Source of the DNA: JAVBKA01 sp031546715
GTDB lineage: Bacteria; Bacillota; Clostridia; Oscillospirales; UBA929
Assembly: GCA_031546715.1 (NCBI GenBank)
Contig: JAVBKA010000015.1
Coordinates: forward strand, 1 to 8,730
Reading direction: 5' to 3'
Length of the DNA: 8,730 bases
Position 1 is the stretch's first letter, and each line of letters begins with the position of its first letter. The translations under genes were made by a program, and so were the position numbers. The notes beneath the pieces were generated by a model. That model was not told the DNA's origin. It was given only the letters and a program-made list of their open reading frames with translations, and did not search any database. This document shows, piece by piece, positions 5,158-8,730 of this stretch.

Positions 5158-7395
5158 TTAACTAATATTTATCGCTTTCGCCAACCCATCTCTAGTGTGC
5201 AAAACCGCTGTGAGCTTCTCCACAATAGGGTACGTCCCCCGAACATCTGCGCGATGAAGTGTTTTCGAGTTATTTTCCCATGTCAGCGGCAACACCGCAT
5301 ATTCTCCACGCTCGTAAGCGTAATCCATGCCATTGTCGAAGTAAAGCTCAAAATATCCGTCGGCACCTTCGTAAACGTGAACAACAATGCCGTTTTCATC
5401 TTGAAGCGGCAAAACTGCGCCCGCTTTTACAAATACGGGCATTTTTTCAATAGGAGCTTCGACCTCAACGGTCATGCCGCCTGAGTAAAAAGCCCCTGTT
5501 TCAAAATCAAACCAGCCTTCGCAGTCAGGCAAGTACACCATGCTTTCCTGCTTAACCTCAAGAGTATTGCCATAGGGCGCATACTCCATCGGCTCAGTCA
5601 CTGGGCAGCAGAGCAACGCGCCGCCGAACATGAATTGATTGGCGATTTCTGCGGCTGTACCGTCCTTAGGGAAATCAAAAAACAGCTGACGAAGTATAGG
5701 GCGACCTTCCGCACAGGCGGCATGTGCCAGAGAATAGGTGTACGGCATCATACGCTGACGAAGGCGGATATATTTGACTATAGTGTCGTAATGCTTGTCG
5801 CCAGACTGTCCAAACTGCCATGGTTCGCGGGGAGTATCAGTGCCGTGGGAGCGCATAACAGGCAAAAAAGTGCCTAATTGCAGCCATCTTACGTACAATT
5901 CTCTGTAAGCTGGGTCTTTCACTCCGTCCTCAAAGTCGCCATGCCAAAACCACGGTACTTGACCACCCTCTGGTGTCTTAGAAAACCGCCGCCAGCATTG
6001 TTCTGAGCCTGTAAAAAATCCGCCAATGTCCAACGTCCAAAAGGGAACGCCACTAAGGCTCATACTAAGCCCTTCGGCTATTTGCGCGCGCATGACCTCC
6101 CATGTGGCAAAAATGTCCCCCGACCAGAGAATTGTTCCGTACTTTTGAATTGACGGAGAGCCAGAGCGAGTGAGATTGATAACTCTTTTTTTATCACATG
6201 CCTTGCGCTGGTTTTCATAGATTCCCTTTGCGTGAGCAAGGGCGTAATCGTTGGCATGTCTAGCGTCTATGTACTTCGTGGTGCTTCCCGAGGCTAAGCG
6301 GTAACGCTCCTCCTCTGGGAGCTTTTCTGCTCCTGACCAGTCAGGGGTAAAGGGTTCTGTGGAGTCGCACCACCAGCCGTCTGTACCTGCGGAGAAAATA
6401 TCTCGTTCGCATTGCTTCCAGAATAAGGTTCTGCCCTCTTCGTCAAAGGCGTTGTATGTATTTAGATTTGCTAGCAGCTTTCCCTGCTCAAGCATTTCCA
6501 CGTTGTCCTCGCCTTTTCTGTTGATATTGGGCCATACTGAAATCATAAAGGCAGTTCCTTGTTGGTGCAGGCTGTCAACCATTTCGGCTAGGTTAGGGAA
6601 GCGGGTTTTGTCTATCCGTTTGTTGCCCCACTTTCCGTCCTCCCAAGAAAGCCAGTCAAGAATGATACAGTCCAGTGGGATGTTTTCCTTGCGGAAGCGT
6701 TGGGCGGTTTCCAGAATTTCTGCTTGAGTTTTATAACGTTCGCGGGACTGCACGTACCCAAACGCCCACCGCGGCAGCATTGCCGCACCTCCCGTCAGCA
6801 CTCTGAGGCTTTTGTGCAAACCGTCAAAGCTATCGTCCACTATAATGTAGAACACCAGTCTGTCCACTGCGTCAAAATCCATGGTGATAATATTATCGCT
6901 CTCATTGTACACGGCGAAACTGCCTGTATCAAAGAAAACAGCGTACCCCTTGGAGGATAAAAACACAGGCATTGGAATTTTCATGTTGTTTTGATATAGG
7001 TACTCCGTGTCACTTCGATGATTAAGCACTCCCCGTTCATGCTGACCCAGACCGTAGATATTCTCATTTCCCGTAATTTGTAAACGTACGCGCCCGGAAT
7101 AGCTGTCCGCATATTTAACAGCGGTTTCATTTTCTACGAATGCCCGCTCGCCGTCAATAGTTTTCTCAAGCCTAAAGGTTGAGCGGCTAGCATCTAGTAA
7201 AAACAATTCTCTGGGGGTTAAGCTCCAATCCAGTAATGAAAGCACATTTTCGCCGTTTTGTTGGAAATTGATTACCTCTGACTTTGCAGAACGCAACGTG
7301 TTATCGGAAAATCTAGCCACATTCTCAACGTAATTTGAGCCGTCTCCCTCGCCCAAAACTATGCGCGTTATTTTTTCTGAAATGTTGTAATTCAT
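5158..7395 (-). CDS. GH31 family glycoside hydrolase, probable alpha-xylosidase or alpha-glucosidase
   Basis: Retaining alpha-glycosidase, 745 residues, with no signal peptide, so it acts in the cytoplasm on imported sugars. Domains: N-terminal beta-sandwich (about 1-205, with the family stretch IYGLGQHERG at 113-122), catalytic TIM barrel (about 206-560), and C-terminal beta domains (MPVFVKAGAVLP at 652-663, then a DUF5110-like end). The nucleophile is Asp344 in WWCDSTEP and the acid/base is Asp427 in WSGD, 83 residues apart. RSHGTDTPREPW (515-526) is the conserved substrate-binding loop. The segment DWLSWEDGKWG plus the FPNLAEMVDSLH and MISVWP motifs resembles the alpha-xylosidase branch acting on xyloglucan oligosaccharides, but without the PA14 insert some of those have. 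Substrate is therefore a best guess; alpha-glucosidase or alpha-galactosidase activity remains possible. The ATG is 2 nt past the GH42 stop, with AGAAAGGGG at 7407-7415 inside the upstream gene, so translation is probably coupled. Confidence 0.92.
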   Translation of the reverse strand: MNYNISEKITRIVLGEGDGSNYVENVARFSDNTLRSAKSEVINFQQNGENVLSLLDWSLTPRELFLLDASRSTFRLEKTIDGERAFVENETAVKYADSYSGRVRLQITGNENIYGLGQHERGVLNHRSDTEYLYQNNMKIPMPVFLSSKGYAVFFDTGSFAVYNESDNIITMDFDAVDRLVFYIIVDDSFDGLHKSLRVLTGGAAMLPRWAFGYVQSRERYKTQAEILETAQRFRKENIPLDCIILDWLSWEDGKWGNKRIDKTRFPNLAEMVDSLHQQGTAFMISVWPNINRKGEDNVEMLEQGKLLANLNTYNAFDEEGRTLFWKQCERDIFSAGTDGWWCDSTEPFTPDWSGAEKLPEEERYRLASGSTTKYIDARHANDYALAHAKGIYENQRKACDKKRVINLTRSGSPSIQKYGTILWSGDIFATWEVMRAQIAEGLSMSLSGVPFWTLDIGGFFTGSEQCWRRFSKTPEGGQVPWFWHGDFEDGVKDPAYRELYVRWLQLGTFLPVMRSHGTDTPREPWQFGQSGDKHYDTIVKYIRLRQRMMPYTYSLAHAACAEGRPILRQLFFDFPKDGTAAEIANQFMFGGALLCCPVTEPMEYAPYGNTLEVKQESMVYLPDCEGWFDFETGAFYSGGMTVEVEAPIEKMPVFVKAGAVLPLQDENGIVVHVYEGADGYFELYFDNGMDYAYERGEYAVLPLTWENNSKTLHRADVRGTYPIVEKLTAVLHTRDGLAKAINIS

Positions 7396-7397
7396 TT

Positions 7398-8730
7398 TTA
7401 CACAGCCCCTTTCTGCTCTAGCAGTACAAAACCGTGGGGTTCTATGGCAACCGCTCCGCTGACAGCATCTTTCGTCAGTAAGTTTTGCATTGGCTGTATG
7501 AGCGGCATAGTTATGGTTTCAGTCGTGAAGTTGAATAAGTAATATATATGCTTGCCGTCCAAAATGCGGTCTACAATTTCCACTCCTGCAAGGGCTTCAA
7601 AGGGCGCGCGTTGGATTCCTGCTTCTGCGGCAATTTTCTCAAGGAACTCTTTAAGTGCGGTTTCCTCAAGCCCTGTTCCGAGATAGTATGCAATACCCTT
7701 CCCGTAGGAATTTCTCGATACTATGCCCTGACCTGATTTCCAGCTTGACGCATATGTCATGCACATTTCAGCTTCACCAGAAATTAGCTCGCTCCAATAT
7801 TTATCCTTTGAGCCGCAGGAAAGCACCGCCCGATTTTTATCCTGCACAGGCTCTACCTCTTGCACCTCGACGCCAAACAGGTCTGTCAAGCCCGCGGGTA
7901 AAACGTCAGTGTATCCAACATTGTCACGATTTTTCACGCTTGTTAGGAACGTCGCCAGTAGTACCCCGCCGTTTTCAACAAATACCTTAAGTGCGTTTCT
8001 CCGTTCGGGAGAAAGTACGATTGCCGCAGGTAGTATAACAAGCTTGTAGTCGGACAGGTCTGCGTTTACCGAAAGCACATCCGCCGTTATTCCCAAGGAC
8101 AGTAGGCTATTGTAGAACGAGTCGCAAAAATCTACGTAGTTAAACTCAGGGTCGTTGACTGGCTTAATCCGCAACGCCCAGTGACTGTCATAGTCAAAAA
8201 TTACTGCCGCTTTACCTGCAAATCCCGCTTTTTCGTATGGTGCAAGCCGCTTAAGCATTGCCGCAGTGTCCTGCATTTCTTGGAAGCGTCTGCGGGGCAC
8301 GCCGTCCATGTCAACAATGGCGTAGTTTAGCTGTTCTGCGCCGAAGGGGAATGTCCGAAATTGGAAATGGAGCATCATTTCCGCTCCGTGAGCCATGGAA
8401 TGGACAACTGACTGCTTCATAGCTCCCGGATTGGGCTGAAGCCTACCCGACCCACCCAGTCGATGCCCTCCGCCCGACACAAACTCAAGCACCCAGAAGG
8501 GTTTCCCCTTTTTTATACCTCGGGCAAAAGCGTATGGAAACGAGTCTATTTTCGAGTTTCTAAGACCGGGGTAGTAGTCAAAGGCGTAGCAATCTAGTGC
8601 CATAGTGCTGTCGTAATAGTCAATGCTGTTAGTGGCAAGTCCTGTTGCGTTGGTGGTAACGCAGTATTTTGTGCTTCTGCGCAAAATATCTGTCTGAATG
8701 TTTTGATACTCAATTTGTGCGTCACTGGAA
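7398..8730 (-). CDS. GH42 beta-galactosidase-type glycoside hydrolase, 5' end outside the window
   Basis: Retaining beta-glycosidase, 443 residues visible; the frame stays open through the right edge, so the N-terminal part of the barrel (about 200-240 residues, with the acid/base Glu) is missing. A TTG at 8684 is only an internal codon: the residues before it (IEYQNIQTDI) continue the fold. What remains: the end of the catalytic barrel, with VTTNATG, DYYP and the nucleophile Glu in PFWVLEF (codon 8486-8484), then AHGAEMMLHFQFR and FGAEQLNY; the GH42 trimerisation domain starting at KAAVIFDYDSHWALRIKP; and a small C-terminal beta domain (YYLFNFT, EPHGFVLLEQ). The loop after the nucleophile (SGGGHRLGGSGRLQPNPG) differs from the usual QPG-NW form. 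It is likely cytoplasmic by analogy, though its N-terminus is unseen. It is upstream of the GH31 gene in the same operon. Beta-galactosidase is the default; alpha-L-arabinopyranosidase activity is also known in the family. Confidence 0.88.
   Translation of the reverse strand, partial: SSDAQIEYQNIQTDILRRSTKYCVTTNATGLATNSIDYYDSTMALDCYAFDYYPGLRNSKIDSFPYAFARGIKKGKPFWVLEFVSGGGHRLGGSGRLQPNPGAMKQSVVHSMAHGAEMMLHFQFRTFPFGAEQLNYAIVDMDGVPRRRFQEMQDTAAMLKRLAPYEKAGFAGKAAVIFDYDSHWALRIKPVNDPEFNYVDFCDSFYNSLLSLGITADVLSVNADLSDYKLVILPAAIVLSPERRNALKVFVENGGVLLATFLTSVKNRDNVGYTDVLPAGLTDLFGVEVQEVEPVQDKNRAVLSCGSKDKYWSELISGEAEMCMTYASSWKSGQGIVSRNSYGKGIAYYLGTGLEETALKEFLEKIAAEAGIQRAPFEALAGVEIVDRILDGKHIYYLFNFTTETITMPLIQPMQNLLTKDAVSGAVAIEPHGFVLLEQKGAV

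Noticed and set aside
5146..5484. Plus-strand 112-residue open frame and other plus-strand frames between 5259 and 8049
   Set aside because: They are antisense to the well-supported GH31 and GH42 genes, with no recognisable domain and low-complexity or Cys/His/Arg-rich translations typical of shadow frames.
8682..8684. TTG as the start of the GH42 gene
   Set aside because: The frame continues to the window edge with residues that fit the barrel, and a start here would remove most of the catalytic domain.

Overview
The window looks like a carbohydrate-utilisation locus from a Gram-positive, Bacillota-type bacterium (Clostridia or Paenibacillus-like). This rests on strong GGAGG-type ribosome binding sites, a lipoprotein signal with an LVAC lipobox on the solute-binding protein, an LplB/LplC (YtcP)-type permease pair, and a YesM-family histidine kinase. 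No species can be assigned from the sequence alone. There are six protein-coding genes, two of them cut by the window edges. No RNA genes, CRISPR arrays, insertion sequences or integrases were seen.

Layout: (a) 1-3079, minus strand, transcribed right to left: permease 1 (LplB-like), permease 2 (LplC/YtcP-like), then the lipoprotein sugar-binding protein, whose C-terminus runs off the left edge. A tandem set of GCGA/TCGC hairpins sits between permease 2 and the binding protein. (b) 3080-3252: a divergent intergenic region holding a good extended -10 promoter for the kinase, a probable -10 for the transporter operon, a 19-bp palindrome and an 8-bp direct repeat that could be operators. (c) 3253-5067, plus strand: a YesM-type sensor kinase with no response regulator beside it in the window. 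(d) 5068-5157: a convergent gap dominated by a 41-bp perfect palindrome, probably a bidirectional terminator. (e) 5158-8730, minus strand: two cytoplasmic glycoside hydrolases, a GH42 beta-galactosidase-type enzyme (5' end beyond the right edge) and, 2 bp downstream of it, a complete GH31 alpha-xylosidase/alpha-glucosidase-type enzyme.

Inferred working model: an extracellular oligosaccharide is captured by the lipoprotein and imported through the two permeases, powered by a shared MsmX/UgpC-type ATPase encoded elsewhere. It is then cut inside the cell by the GH42 and GH31 enzymes. The kinase probably senses the sugar or its binding protein and acts on an AraC-type regulator. A GH31 plus GH42 pair would fit xyloglucan-type oligosaccharides, but the substrate is a hypothesis. 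This is mostly a recognisable kind of locus. The parts most worth a second look are the degenerate ATP-binding glycine boxes of the kinase, its missing partner, and the structured intergenic DNA. I did not find a clearly new type of system.
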